DNA of 64,000 nucleotides from contig CAWGTX010000001.1 of assembly GCA_963825585.1 (NCBI GenBank), positions 372,001 through 436,000 on the forward strand, read 5' to 3'. Position 1 is the stretch's first letter; every line of letters begins with the position of its first letter. Source of the DNA: JAOUGY01 sp963825585. Lineage in GTDB: Bacteria > Actinomycetota > Acidimicrobiia > Spongiisociales > ZC4RG35. This document shows positions 18,537 to 28,049 of the stretch, one piece after another. The notes below the pieces were generated by a model. The model was not told where the DNA came from and searched no databases. It saw only the letters and a program-made list of their open reading frames with translations. A program made the position numbers and the translations under genes.

Positions 18537-19608
18537 AGATATCCTCCAACAGCACTCTCGCCGCGTACGCCACGGGATCGTCGATTTCGTCTGCGGTGGG
18601 GAATCGGCCTTCGCGGGTCCACATCGTGGTGAGGGCTTCGGATCCGAACCGCTGCTCGACGGCCAGGCAGAATTCGCGGCCACGGGCGATGGAGGTCGGG
18701 TCGGCGAACGTGGCGGAGAAGGCGGAACCGGCCACTGCTTCTCCCAGGTCGCGTTCGCCGTCGCGGGCAGTTTCCATTTCGCCCATGCGGGGGAGCATGT
18801 TGCCGGCTGCGCGTTCCACCAGGAGGCGGCGGTAGCCACCGGTGAGCCCGAGGAAGGCATCGAGCTGGCGCTGGGCAGCTGCGGCTCCCGGGGAGTCGAA
18901 CATCCCGGCGAAGCGTTCCGGGTCGATACCTTCGGATAGCTGCGAAGGGTCGAAGCCACCCATCATCTCCATCAGCTTGTCGGGGCTGATCTTCAGGTGG
19001 CCGGCTGCTTCAGTGAGGAGTTCGGTGAGACGGTCCGATGTGAAAGGGACACGGAACATGGCACGGTGGACCGTTTCGTGGAGCGCCGCCCACAGCCGTA
19101 CGTCGCGGGCGTCGAAGCCGTGTTCGGTGGTGAAGCGCTCGATGGTGGGAACGACGTAGCTGATCGGCCCATCGCCGGCCACGGGTACGCCGGCGTCGAA
19201 GCTGGCCATGACCCACGCTCCCAGCGTTCCCACCAGGGTGCCGAGCTGCATCCCGACCATGGCCGGACCCAGTTGGCCCATGATGGCTCCGGCAGGCCCG
19301 AGACCTTCGATGTCGACGATGTTCGAGAAGGGTTCGGCCAGGTAGCGCAGTCCCTCCAGGTTGCGGTCGGCCCACTCCCGGGCGTCAACCGGCAACACGT
19401 CCGGGGCGGATGCCACCGCAAACGGGCAGACCTGTTCCGCCTGGAACTCGGCGAGTCGGGTCAGCTCCCGGAACTCCTCGGCCGCCCACGGGTCGACCGG
19501 GGTGCGCTCACCGGTGAGGTGGTGGCTGATCTCGGCGGCGAGTTTGAGGTTGACCGGCCCCGGCTGATTGAACAGCTCGAAGAGTTTCGAGAAGAGATCG
19601 TCTGACAT
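18535..19608 (-). CDS. DUF2342 (F420-associated) zinc-dependent metalloprotease
   Basis: This 357-residue protein has a zincin active-site motif H177-E178-T-V-H181 (WAALHETVHRAMF). It also has the Gly/Met-rich membrane-affine segment GPAMVGMQLGTLVGTLGAWV and a C-terminal SALTTMW-like end (GSEALTTMWTREGRFP). The family (DUF2342/Zincin_2) is typical of actinobacteria and was named for genomic association with coenzyme F420 genes; its substrate is unknown. The ATG at 19606-19608 is chosen because upstream in-frame sequence overlaps the divergent moaE region. The stop codon overlaps a heptamer array. Confidence 0.87.
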   Translation of the reverse strand: MSDDLFSKLFELFNQPGPVNLKLAAEISHHLTGERTPVDPWAAEEFRELTRLAEFQAEQVCPFAVASAPDVLPVDAREWADRNLEGLRYLAEPFSNIVDIEGLGPAGAIMGQLGPAMVGMQLGTLVGTLGAWVMASFDAGVPVAGDGPISYVVPTIERFTTEHGFDARDVRLWAALHETVHRAMFRVPFTSDRLTELLTEAAGHLKISPDKLMEMMGGFDPSQLSEGIDPERFAGMFDSPGAAAAQRQLDAFLGLTGGYRRLLVERAAGNMLPRMGEMETARDGERDLGEAVAGSAFSATFADPTSIARGREFCLAVEQRFGSEALTTMWTREGRFPTADEIDDPVAYAARVLLEDI

Positions 19609-19651
19609 GTTCACCATCAAGGTAGACGGACTCGCCGGGTACCGTATCGCC

Positions 19652-20080
19652 ATGTCGAACACGTCGGTCCGCGTGGCCATCAGAGAAGACGGCATCGAAC
19701 CTTCGGCGCTGCTGGCCGAGGTCGGACGCCCAGACGCAGGTGCCACCGCGCTGTTCCTGGGAACGGCCCGCGATCACTCCGATGGCAAGGACGGTGTCAC
19801 CCACCTCGAGTACGAGGCCTACCGCGAGCATGTGGAGACGTCGCTGCATGCCATCGTCGATGACGCCGTGGGTCGCTGGCCGGTGTTGTCGGTGGTGGTG
19901 GAGCATCGCGTCGGCATCGTCGACGTGGGTCAGCCTTCGGTGGCGGTCGCCGTTTCCTCCGCCCACCGCGGCGACGCGTTCGAGGCGGCCCGCTTCCTCA
20001 TCGACGAGCTGAAACACCGGGCACCGATCTGGAAACGCGAGCACTGGCCCGGCGGAGCAGAGTGGGTGGAAGGCGCCTGA
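19652..20080 (+). CDS. moaE: Molybdopterin synthase catalytic subunit
   Basis: The 142-residue MoaE transfers two sulfurs from MoaD thiocarboxylate to precursor Z to make molybdopterin. Visible family blocks are DAGATALFLGTARDH (substrate loop), LEYEAYREHVETSL, VVEHRVGIVDVGQPSVAVAV, and the catalytic Lys region HRAPIWKREHWPGG. No moaD or other moa gene is in the window, so this copy is isolated. The ATG at 19652 is favoured by the family start; there is no clear ribosome site. It is divergent from the metalloprotease gene with about 43 bases between. Confidence 0.92.
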   Translation: MSNTSVRVAIREDGIEPSALLAEVGRPDAGATALFLGTARDHSDGKDGVTHLEYEAYREHVETSLHAIVDDAVGRWPVLSVVVEHRVGIVDVGQPSVAVAVSSAHRGDAFEAARFLIDELKHRAPIWKREHWPGGAEWVEGA

Positions 20081-20176
20081 CACGGCAATCCGACCCAAGT
20101 TTTCCCTGGGTTTGCCTGCCGCGGTATACCGGCCGCCTCTAGAGTCTGCCCGGTCGACGACTGGAAAGAGGCCCGC

Positions 20177-22060
20177 ATGACGACCATCGCCGAGAGGGCA
20201 GGATCCACCGGCGCCTCGCAGGGTTTTCGCACCGTCGCCACCTACTTTCGTGATTGGGCCGAACGTCTTCCCGATGGCGTCGCCATGCGCGAGAAAGACT
20301 TCGGTATTTGGCAGGAGATCACCTGGGCCGAGGCATGGGACCTCGTCCAGTTGGCCGCAAACGGGCTGTTGGCGCTCGGCGTGCAGCCCGGTGACCGGGT
20401 GTCGATTCACAGCGAGGATCGACCCGAGTGGGTGATCATGGACATGGCGGCGGTGGCGGTCCGGGGCGTTTCGGTCGGGCTGTACCCCACCAATCCCGCC
20501 GCCGAAGTCGAGTACATGCTGGCGGATTCGGGTGTCAAGGTGCACCTGGTCGAGGACCAGGAGCAGGCTGACAAGGTGCTGTCGGTGATCGGGTCGCTGC
20601 CGAACCTCGAGAAGATCATCCACGTCGAGCCTCGCGGGTTCCGTCATCTACGCGACGACCCCCGTTTCCTGTTCTGGGACGACTTCCTCGAGTTGGGTCG
20701 CCAGCACCGGGCCGAAAACCCCGGCGCCCTCGAGCGGGTGATGGCCGAGGCGACCGCCGACGACATCATGACGCTCGTCTACACGTCAGGAACCACCGGC
20801 CCGCCCAAAGGGGCCATGCTCGCCAATTCGAACTTCGCCTACTGCGCCGACACAGTCATCAACGTCGACGGTCGGCTCCCCGGCAACGTCAAACCCAATC
20901 CCAACGACCAGATCCTCACCTACCTTCCGCTGTGTCACGTGGCCGAGCGCATCTTCTCGACCTGGAGCCTGGCCGCTTCCGGAACCGTGCTGAACTTCGC
21001 CGAGTCGATCGAAACGGTGCAGACGAACCTGCGGGAGATCCAGCCGACCCTCTTCTTCGCCGTCCCCCGCATCTGGGAGAAGATCCACGCCTCGGTGCTC
21101 ATCAAGGCCAAGGACGCCACCCCGTTCAAGCGGATCTGGTTCGGTCTCGGCTTCAAGATGGCCCGCTTCGTCGGCCGTCAACGAGTCGCCAACGGCGGCA
21201 CCCACACCGTTTCCAGTCGTGTCGTCTACGCCATCGGATATCCGCTGGTATTCCGGGCCCTCAGGGAACGTATCGGTCTGCGGCGCTGCCGGTGGGCGGG
21301 CACGGGAGCCGCTGCCATCGCCCCCGAGGTCATCGAGTTCTTCCATGGCCTCGGCATCAACCTCTACGAGTTGTACGGCATGACCGAGAATTCCGCCATC
21401 GCCACTGTCAACTTCGTGGGCCGAATGAAACTCGGCACCGTCGGTGAGCCGTACCCCGAGATTCAGCTGAAGCTCGACGAGGAAACCGGCGAGATCCTCA
21501 CGAAACATCCCGGCGTGTTCAAGGGGTACTGGAACAAGCCCGACAAGACCGCCGAGACCTTCACCGACGACGGCTTCCTGCGCACCGGTGACGTCGGTGT
21601 GTGGGTCGACGGCACTCACATCAAGATCGTGGACCGGATCAAACACATCATCATCACGTCCGGTGGCAAGAACATCTCGCCCTCTGAGATCGAGAATTCG
21701 CTGAAGACCTCGCCATACGTGAAGGAGGCGATGGTGATCGGCGACGGACGGAACTACCTCACCGCACTCGTCGGGATCGAGCTCGACACGGTGGGGGACT
21801 GGGCCACCCGGCGGGGGCTGCCCTACACGACTTACCGAGACCTCTCCGAGAAGCCCGAGGTGCTGGAGCTGATCCAGAAGGTGGTCGACGAGACCAACCA
21901 GAAGTTCGCCCGGGTCGAAAACATCCGCAAGTTCAAGCTGATCCCCAAGGAACTCGATCACGAAGACGGCGAACTGACGGCCACTCAGAAGCTGAAACGA
22001 AGCTCCATGGAGGAGATGTTCGACGAGCTGATCGAGTCTATGTACGCGTCCAAGGAATGA
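20177..22060 (+). CDS. Long-chain acyl-CoA synthetase (AMP-forming)
   Basis: This 627-residue ANL-superfamily enzyme activates a carboxylic acid as an acyl-adenylate and then a CoA thioester. Near residue 200 is the P-loop YTSGTTGPPKGAM; near 395 the adenylate motif YELYGMTENSA; later FLRTGDVGVWVDG (hinge) and KHIIITSGGKNISPSEIEN. The length and the long linker fit the FadD15/ACSL class for long chains. AAAGAGG precedes the ATG. Its stop overlaps the start of livH (ATGA), so it is co-transcribed with the ABC transporter, suggesting uptake and activation of one acid-type substrate. Confidence 0.93.
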   Translation: MTTIAERAGSTGASQGFRTVATYFRDWAERLPDGVAMREKDFGIWQEITWAEAWDLVQLAANGLLALGVQPGDRVSIHSEDRPEWVIMDMAAVAVRGVSVGLYPTNPAAEVEYMLADSGVKVHLVEDQEQADKVLSVIGSLPNLEKIIHVEPRGFRHLRDDPRFLFWDDFLELGRQHRAENPGALERVMAEATADDIMTLVYTSGTTGPPKGAMLANSNFAYCADTVINVDGRLPGNVKPNPNDQILTYLPLCHVAERIFSTWSLAASGTVLNFAESIETVQTNLREIQPTLFFAVPRIWEKIHASVLIKAKDATPFKRIWFGLGFKMARFVGRQRVANGGTHTVSSRVVYAIGYPLVFRALRERIGLRRCRWAGTGAAAIAPEVIEFFHGLGINLYELYGMTENSAIATVNFVGRMKLGTVGEPYPEIQLKLDEETGEILTKHPGVFKGYWNKPDKTAETFTDDGFLRTGDVGVWVDGTHIKIVDRIKHIIITSGGKNISPSEIENSLKTSPYVKEAMVIGDGRNYLTALVGIELDTVGDWATRRGLPYTTYRDLSEKPEVLELIQKVVDETNQKFARVENIRKFKLIPKELDHEDGELTATQKLKRSSMEEMFDELIESMYASKE

Positions 22061-23037
22061 CCGGCGTCGTGATCCTCGCTCAGGAAGTCGCCGTCGAGGA
22101 GTCCTCGAAGCTCGCGCTGACGGTGGCGGACGGGCTCTCACTGGGAGCCATATACGCACTGCTGGCGATGGGGTTCGTCATCATCTTCAAGGCCACGCAG
22201 GTTCTGAATTTCGCCCACGGTGCCCTGGCCGCTGTCGGGGCGTTCCTGGTGGCGTCCATGGCCACCATCGTCGACTTCCCGGGCCGATTCCTTCCCGATG
22301 ACGTAAGCCCGTGGTTGTCGTGGACCTTGTCGGTGGCCGTGGCGCTCGTGCTTGCCGCCCTCATCGGGATGCTGTTGGAACGGGTCTTCCTGAGGCCCAT
22401 GGTGGGCGAGGAACTGTTCGCCGTCGCCATCGTCACGCTCGGCATCGACTTCGTCGTGCGGAACGTCACCAACGATTTCATCGGTACCGACCCCCGGCCG
22501 CTCGGCATCCCGTTCGGCATCGAATCGGTGAATCTGGGATTCGTGACCGTGGCGAAGAACGAGGTCCTCCAGGTCGTCGTTGCGTTGGTGGTGGTGGGTC
22601 TGGTCACGCTGTTCTTCCGATCCCGAACGGGGATCGCCATGCGGGCCACCGCCTTCGATCAGGAAGCCGCACGGGCTCAGGGCATCAGCGTTGGCAGGAT
22701 CTTCTCGATCTCGTGGGCGATCGGGGCGGTGCTGGCGGCCATCGCAGGCATCTTCGTCTCGATCTACCCGCGGCGTTCAGTGGGCGTCGACGCCACCACT
22801 GCCTTCTTCGCCTTCCGTGCCTTCCCGGCGATCATCCTCGGAGGACTCGACTCCCTGCTCGGAGCCGTGGTGGGCGGGTTTGCGGTGGGACTGGCAGAGG
22901 CGGCGGCCACGTCGTACGTGAAGTTCGACTTCCTGGGCACAGGTTTCGGTGGGATCGTTCCCTACATCCTCATGTTGTTGGTGCTGCTGGTGAAACCGTA
23001 CGGACTGTTCGGCACCGAAGAAATCCGGAGAGTGTGA
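22057..23037 (+). CDS. livH: Branched-chain amino-acid type ABC transporter permease LivH
   Basis: The 326-residue membrane protein has about eight helices and family segments LSLGAIYALLAMGFVIIFKA, QVLNFAHGALAAVG, and GIAMRATAFDQEAARAQGI (the EAA-like cytoplasmic loop that contacts the ATPases). It forms a heterodimeric channel with LivM. Because the operon starts with an acyl-CoA synthetase, the transported ligand may be a carboxylate or amide rather than a branched-chain amino acid; that is inference. Confidence 0.92.
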   Translation: MTGVVILAQEVAVEESSKLALTVADGLSLGAIYALLAMGFVIIFKATQVLNFAHGALAAVGAFLVASMATIVDFPGRFLPDDVSPWLSWTLSVAVALVLAALIGMLLERVFLRPMVGEELFAVAIVTLGIDFVVRNVTNDFIGTDPRPLGIPFGIESVNLGFVTVAKNEVLQVVVALVVVGLVTLFFRSRTGIAMRATAFDQEAARAQGISVGRIFSISWAIGAVLAAIAGIFVSIYPRRSVGVDATTAFFAFRAFPAIILGGLDSLLGAVVGGFAVGLAEAAATSYVKFDFLGTGFGGIVPYILMLLVLLVKPYGLFGTEEIRRV

Positions 23038-23038
23038 G

Positions 23039-24301
23039 GTGCGGGGTCGTCCACTCCTCTTCACCAGCTACGAGGCCGATCAGGCGCTGCTGCCCACCGC
23101 CACCAAACGTGTTGCCCTGGCTGTGTTCCTCGGGCTGCTGGTGCTGCTGCCGTTCACCGGAAACGACGGTCCGGCGAAGGTCCGCCGATTCGACATCGAA
23201 CTGCCGTTCATCGGCTTCCTGAGCGCGGACACGTGGCTGCAGTTGATGGGAACCGCCTGCATCTATGCGATCGGGGCGCTGGGGTTGAACATCCTCACCG
23301 GTCTGGCCGGTCAGGTGTCATTGGGTCACGCCTTCTTCATGGCCGTGGGCGCCTACACCGCTGCCGCATTCGGAGCGCCCGAGGGGCCGCTCGTCGGAAT
23401 GGGCCTCCCCATCTGGGTGTGGCTGCCTCTCGCCGGCATCATCCCGGCAGCCATCGGGCTGATCGTGGGGCCGACGGCGGTGAGGGTGCGCGGCTTGTAT
23501 CTGGCGATCGTCACGCTCGGACTCGTCTTCATCGGCGAGTACGTGTGGCGGAACTGGGTGACGCTCACTGGTGGCTCGCAGGCGGGCCGTACCTTCCCCG
23601 AGTTGGAGATCCGCTTCTGGAAGGAAGAGACCGCCCTGCTGGATGTCTCGATCGACTCCACCTGGACGTCGAGCGAAGGCCAGGGTTTCCTGTTCCTGCT
23701 GGCGCTGCTGGTGGTGTTCACCGTGCTGGCCAAGAACATCCAACGGACCCGGGCAGGACGAGCCTTCCAGGCGATTCGGGATCGTGATGTGGCCGCCGAG
23801 GTGATGGGCGTCGACGAGGTTCGCTACAAGCTGCTCGCGTTCGGCATCAGCTCGTTCTTCGCCGGGATCGCCGGGGCACTGCTCGCCAGCTACTTCGGCC
23901 GGACCATCCCCGAGACGTGGGGTCTTCTGCTGTCGATTCAATTCATCGCCATCATCCTGATCGGAGGGGCCGGCACCGTGTCGGGCACGCTGATGGGAGC
24001 CGCCTTCGTGATCATGCTGCCCCGCTTCGTCCAGAACTTCACCGAATGGCTGAAAGCGGCGGTGGATTCGGGTGAGGGAGTGGTGGCGTTCCTCGGGGAC
24101 CTGTTCATCTCGACGGGTACGGGTGACTTCGGGCTCATCAACACCGCCCCCGGGGTGGCTCCGGGGTTGAGCGTGTTCCAGCTGAACCAGGTTCTCTATG
24201 GTTTGCTCATCATCGCGTTCCTCATCTTCGAACCGCTCGGCCTGTACGGAATATGGCTGCGGGTCCGGAACTACTGGAAGGGCTGGCCCTTCACCTATTG
24301 A
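23039..24301 (+). CDS. livM: Branched-chain amino-acid type ABC transporter permease LivM
   Basis: The 420-residue permease has a non-conserved N-terminal region followed by LivM helices: AIGALGLNILTGLAGQVSLG, HAFFMAVGAYTAA, RGLYLAIVTLGLVFIGEYV and the EAA-type loop GRAFQAIRDRDVAAEVMG. The GTG start (23039) is 1 base after the livH stop and has GGAGAG upstream. It pairs with LivH. Confidence 0.92.
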   Translation: MRGRPLLFTSYEADQALLPTATKRVALAVFLGLLVLLPFTGNDGPAKVRRFDIELPFIGFLSADTWLQLMGTACIYAIGALGLNILTGLAGQVSLGHAFFMAVGAYTAAAFGAPEGPLVGMGLPIWVWLPLAGIIPAAIGLIVGPTAVRVRGLYLAIVTLGLVFIGEYVWRNWVTLTGGSQAGRTFPELEIRFWKEETALLDVSIDSTWTSSEGQGFLFLLALLVVFTVLAKNIQRTRAGRAFQAIRDRDVAAEVMGVDEVRYKLLAFGISSFFAGIAGALLASYFGRTIPETWGLLLSIQFIAIILIGGAGTVSGTLMGAAFVIMLPRFVQNFTEWLKAAVDSGEGVVAFLGDLFISTGTGDFGLINTAPGVAPGLSVFQLNQVLYGLLIIAFLIFEPLGLYGIWLRVRNYWKGWPFTY

Positions 24302-24332
24302 TTTCGGGGTTCGGTAGCGGGCCCCGACCAAG

Positions 24333-24350
24333 CCCCGGGTACGCCCGGGG
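24333..24350 (+). terminator. Hairpin between livM and livK
   Basis: CCCCGGG-TACG-CCCGGGG forms a 7-bp stem in the 72-base livM-livK gap. It may be a partial terminator or processing site that makes livK expression differ from the permease genes; no U-tract follows. Confidence 0.45.
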
Positions 24351-24373
24351 AACCAACCAGGGAGGAAAGAGAT

Positions 24374-25771
24374 ATGAGAACCAAGCTCAGGTGGATGGCC
24401 TGGCTCATGGTCCTAGGATTGTTCGTCGCAGCCTGCGGTGGCGACGCCACATCCGAGACCACGGCCGCGCCCGACGACTCGGCCGACACCACGGCCGCCC
24501 CCGAGACCGCCGAGACCACGGCTGCGCCGGACGACTCGACGGAGACAACGACCGCACCCAGCGGAGAGATCGCCACCGACTTCGGTGTCGACCTCGAGGC
24601 CGGCGTCATCCGCGTTGGCATGCTCTCGGACCTCACGGGTCCGTTCGGCCCGTTGGTTTCGGCGATCCTGGCCGGCTCCGAGGCCTACTGGGCCCAGGTG
24701 AACGCCGCCGGGGGTGTCAACGGGCTCCAGGTCGAACTGGTGGTGCGCGACACCACCTACGACGTGCCCACCCACATCGCCCTCTACGGTGAGATCAAGG
24801 ACCAGGTGGTGGCCATCGGTCACTCCACCGGTTCGCCCCATACCGTGGCGATCATCCCGGACCTGGCCGCCGATGGCATGTTCGCCATCCCGCTCACCTG
24901 GTACTCGGGTTGGTCGGATTCGGCGCTCAACGCCAACATCCTCAGCCACGGAGTCTCGTACTGCGTCGAAGCCATGAACACCATCGGCTACCTGAAGGAA
25001 GTCGACAACGCCGAGGCGGCGACCATCGCCATTGCGTCGCTCCCCGGTGACTACGGCCTCGACTCGGCTGCGGGCGCCCAGCTCGCCGCAGAAGCGCTCG
25101 GTCTCACGGTGGTCGACGCCGGCATCGGCGGAATCAACCCCGCCGACGAGACCACGCTGACGGCGGTGGCAGATGCCATCGTTGCGGCCGACCCCGACAT
25201 CGTGTGGGTGGCCACCACCCCCAGCACCTTCTCGTCGATCTATGGCCAGGCCCTGGCCAAGGGTCTCGAGACCCGCTGGTCGGGACCGTCGCCATCGTGG
25301 AACCCGGCCTTCGTGGCTCCGGATTCCCCGATCAAGGACGCCATCGCCCGGGACTTCATCGGTGGCCTGCCCACCACGAACTGGACTGCAGACGCAATGG
25401 CGACCCTGCGTGACGCCTTCACCGATGCGGGTGCGCCGGCCACCGACTACTACGCCGAAGGCGTGGTCGAGGCCAGCATCGTGCACCAGGCGCTGCTCCA
25501 GGCCTACGAGAACGGCGACTTGACCCGTGCGGGCGTGCTGGCTGCGGCCAAGAGCCTCGACGATGTCGACTTCGGCGGGCTGGCTCCCACCGAGTCGTAT
25601 GTCGGTGCCGACAACGACCGGCTCCAGCGGAAGGGTTACATCTTCCAGCCCGACCCGGCCGGCCTCGCCGATGGCTCCAGCGCAGGCTCGATCCTGCTGG
25701 AGAGCGAGTACACCTCGGCGATCGCCGCGGCCTACGAGTTCACCGGCGCCTGCTACGTGTTGGAAGGCTGA
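24374..25771 (+). CDS. livK: Substrate-binding lipoprotein of the Liv-type ABC transporter
   Basis: The 465-residue protein has a lipoprotein signal (LMVLGLFVAACGGD; Cys is the lipidation site) and a Thr/Ala/Asp-rich spacer of about 45 residues (TTAAPDDSADTTAAPETAET) that probably spans the cell wall. The periplasmic-binding fold (type I) begins at GVIRVGMLSDLTGPFGP. It captures the ligand outside the membrane. AGGGAGGAAAG precedes the ATG. It lies between hairpins on both sides, a usual way to raise binding-protein levels. Confidence 0.92.
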   Translation: MRTKLRWMAWLMVLGLFVAACGGDATSETTAAPDDSADTTAAPETAETTAAPDDSTETTTAPSGEIATDFGVDLEAGVIRVGMLSDLTGPFGPLVSAILAGSEAYWAQVNAAGGVNGLQVELVVRDTTYDVPTHIALYGEIKDQVVAIGHSTGSPHTVAIIPDLAADGMFAIPLTWYSGWSDSALNANILSHGVSYCVEAMNTIGYLKEVDNAEAATIAIASLPGDYGLDSAAGAQLAAEALGLTVVDAGIGGINPADETTLTAVADAIVAADPDIVWVATTPSTFSSIYGQALAKGLETRWSGPSPSWNPAFVAPDSPIKDAIARDFIGGLPTTNWTADAMATLRDAFTDAGAPATDYYAEGVVEASIVHQALLQAYENGDLTRAGVLAAAKSLDDVDFGGLAPTESYVGADNDRLQRKGYIFQPDPAGLADGSSAGSILLESEYTSAIAAAYEFTGACYVLEG

Positions 25772-25782
25772 TCGAACGGTGA

Positions 25783-25818
25783 GTCAGGTGGGGCGGCTGC
25801 GGCCGCCCCACCCCCTGA
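25783..25818 (+). terminator. Strong stem-loop between livK and livF
   Basis: The core stem GGTGGGGCGGC / GCCGCCCCACC closes a TGCG loop, and outer GTCAG/CTGAC extends it. It lies just after the livK stop and before the livF ribosome site, so it is likely an attenuator or mRNA-end stabiliser. Confidence 0.65.
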
Positions 25819-25853
25819 CCGTTCGGCGAATCGATGGCGACGAGGAGCAACAC

Positions 25854-26648
25854 ATGTTGGCAGTGGAAAACCTGGAGGTCGTCTACAACGACGTGATCCT
25901 GGTGCTGCGCGGCATCTCCCTCGAGGTACCCGACGGCAAGATCGTGGCGTTGCTGGGCGCCAACGGTGCCGGCAAGACCACCACCATGCGTGCCGTGTCG
26001 GGGCTGCTCGAGGTGCACGAAGGTGACGTCACCAAGGGCAAGATCACCTTCGACGGCAACGACATAACCCACCTCGATCCGTCTGCCCGCGTGAAACAAG
26101 GCATCAGCCAGGTCATGGAGGGCCGAAGGATCTTCGCCGAGCTCACGGTCGACGAGAACCTCCGGGCCGGGGCCTACATCAACAAGAACTCGGCGTCGGT
26201 GAAGCAGGCGTACGACCGGGTCCTGACGCTGTTCCCCCGCCTGGGCGAACGCCGAAAGTCGGTGGCGGGATACATGTCGGGTGGGGAACAGCAGATGCTC
26301 GCCATCGGGCGGGCCCTGATGCAGAACCCGAAGCTGTTGATTCTCGACGAGCCATCGCTCGGACTCGCCCCGCTGCTGGTCCAGCAGATCCGCGACATCG
26401 TCGTCGAGATCAACCAGCAGGGCACTTCGGTGCTGCTCATCGAACAGAACGCCAACATGGCGCTGTCGATCGCCCACCACGGCTACATCATGGAAACCGG
26501 GAAGGTGGTCATGGACGGTGCACCCGAGAAGCTCCTCAAGGACGAGGACGTCCAGGAGTTCTACCTGGGTCTGCACGGCGAGGGTGGAGAGCGCAAGTCG
26601 TTCCGCGACGTGAAGCACTACAAGCGGAGAAAGCGGTGGCTGTCGTGA
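25854..26648 (+). CDS. livF: ABC transporter ATPase LivF
   Basis: The 264-residue ATPase has Walker A GANGAGKTTT, signature MSGGEQQML and Walker B LLILDEPS, with IEQNANMAL for the H-loop region (Gln/Asn-rich, as in LivF). The ATG at 25854 has GAGGAG 6 bases upstream; the open frame extends far upstream but overlaps livK and is not used. It drives the LivHM channel with LivG, whose gene overlaps its 3' end by 13 bases. Confidence 0.92.
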   Translation: MLAVENLEVVYNDVILVLRGISLEVPDGKIVALLGANGAGKTTTMRAVSGLLEVHEGDVTKGKITFDGNDITHLDPSARVKQGISQVMEGRRIFAELTVDENLRAGAYINKNSASVKQAYDRVLTLFPRLGERRKSVAGYMSGGEQQMLAIGRALMQNPKLLILDEPSLGLAPLLVQQIRDIVVEINQQGTSVLLIEQNANMALSIAHHGYIMETGKVVMDGAPEKLLKDEDVQEFYLGLHGEGGERKSFRDVKHYKRRKRWLS

Positions 26649-27424
26649 ACCATCTGCTCGAGGTCGACGAGATCAAGCTCAGCTTCAAGGGTGTTCGTGC
26701 CATCGACGGCGTCTCGTTCCACGTCGACGAGGGCGAGTTGTTCGCCATCATCGGTCCCAACGGGGCAGGAAAGACGTCGATCTTCAACTGCCTCAACCAG
26801 GTGTACCGGCCCCAGGAGGGCGAGATCCGCTGGCAGGGCGAGTCGATCATGGGGCTGAAACCCAACAAGACCGCCGAGATGGGCATCGCCCGCACCTTCC
26901 AGAACATCGCCCTGTTCAAACACATGACGGTGCTCGACAACATCCTCACCGGTCGCCACGTTCGGATGAACCACGGCTGGCTCTCGGGTGCGCTGTGGTT
27001 CGGCAAGGCCAAGACCGACGAACTGGCCAACAGGCTGAAGGTGGAGGACATCGTCGACTTCCTCGAGATCGAGCAGTGGCGCAAGTACCCGGTGGGGATG
27101 CTGCCCTACGGCGTCCAGAAGCGGGTTGAGCTCGGCCGGGCCCTCGCCATGGACCCGGCGCTCCTCCTGCTGGACGAGCCTGTGGCGGGCATGAACCTCG
27201 AAGAGACCGAGGACATGGCGCGCTTCATCCTCGACATCCAGGACGAATTGGGCATCGCCATGATCCTGGTCGAGCATGACATGGGATTGGTGATGGACAT
27301 CGCCGATCGTGTGATGGTGCTCGACTTCGGTAGGAAGATCGCCGACGGGAAGCCGCTGGAAGTCCAGCGCAACCCCGACGTCATCAAGGCCTACCTGGGC
27401 GAGGACTTCGAACCGGCCGGGTGA
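26636..27424 (+). CDS. livG: ABC transporter ATPase LivG
   Basis: The 262-residue ATPase has Walker A GPNGAGKTS, the divergent LivG signature LPYGVQKRVELGRAL, Walker B LLLLDEPVAGMN and the switch LVEHDMGLVMDIADR. The GTG start (26636) lies inside livF and has GGAGA 6 bases before it. It is the last gene of the fadD-like/livHMKFG operon and converges on bioY with only 3 bases between the stop codons. Confidence 0.92.
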   Translation: MAVVNHLLEVDEIKLSFKGVRAIDGVSFHVDEGELFAIIGPNGAGKTSIFNCLNQVYRPQEGEIRWQGESIMGLKPNKTAEMGIARTFQNIALFKHMTVLDNILTGRHVRMNHGWLSGALWFGKAKTDELANRLKVEDIVDFLEIEQWRKYPVGMLPYGVQKRVELGRALAMDPALLLLDEPVAGMNLEETEDMARFILDIQDELGIAMILVEHDMGLVMDIADRVMVLDFGRKIADGKPLEVQRNPDVIKAYLGEDFEPAG

Positions 27425-27427
27425 CTC

Positions 27428-28006
27428 CTAGCGGGTGAGTTTCCACGCAGCCGGAAGCAGTACGCCCGCAGCCGCTGCCTTGGCGGCATCGCCGAGGAGG
27501 AACGGCACCACACCGGCGGTGAAGGCCTCACCGAGGCTCATGCCCGTCACCGTCACCAGTCCGATGATGCCGCAGGCGTAGACGACGACCGTCCCGAGAG
27601 CGAAGGCAGGCACCGCCGTCAGCACCTTCCGATCGGCCTTCGCCTGCGCGAGTCGCCCGACAACGGCCGAGGCGACGACGAACCCGATCAAGTATCCGAC
27701 CGTGGGCCCGGTCAGGACCTCCCACCCCGAGGAGCCACCCGAGTAGAACGGCATACCGACAGCACCCATCGCCAGATAGAGCAGCTGACTCGCCGCCCCC
27801 GCGCGAAGCCCGAGCGTTGCGCCCGCCAGCAGCACCGCAAACGTCTGTCCAGTGATCGGCACCGGTGTGAACCCGAGCGGAATCTCCCAAAGCGCCGAGA
27901 ATCCCGTGAGGAGAGCGAACCCCAGCACCAGCGTCGCCGTCTTCAGCCTGCTGCGGGTGGTCGACGTGAAACGTGCCGCCAGCACGGTCGGGGCAACGGT
28001 GAGCAC
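27428..28006 (-). CDS. bioY: Biotin transporter substrate-binding membrane protein BioY
   Basis: The 192-residue protein has six hydrophobic segments and the BioY motif GFTPVPITGQTFAVLLAGAT, plus GPTVGYLIGFVVASAVVG and LGDAAKAAAAGVLLP. BioY is the S-component of biotin ECF transporters and can work with shared ECF modules; no bioM/bioN is nearby. The GTG start (28004-28006) has GGAGG about 8 bases upstream, which decides against the longer frame that runs into the repeat array. Confidence 0.9.
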   Translation of the reverse strand: MLTVAPTVLAARFTSTTRSRLKTATLVLGFALLTGFSALWEIPLGFTPVPITGQTFAVLLAGATLGLRAGAASQLLYLAMGAVGMPFYSGGSSGWEVLTGPTVGYLIGFVVASAVVGRLAQAKADRKVLTAVPAFALGTVVVYACGIIGLVTVTGMSLGEAFTAGVVPFLLGDAAKAAAAGVLLPAAWKLTR

Positions 28007-28049
28007 TGAAGAATCCTCCGGATCGCGGACCGGGGATGGTAGAACATCT

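Noticed and set aside
20786..22159. Long minus-strand open frame opposite the acyl-CoA synthetase
   Set aside because: It mirrors codon bias of the synthetase, whose motifs are complete; no domain on the antisense side.
24413..25486. Minus-strand frame opposite livK, and 23318-24331 opposite livM
   Set aside because: Both are shadows of well-supported genes in the transporter operon.
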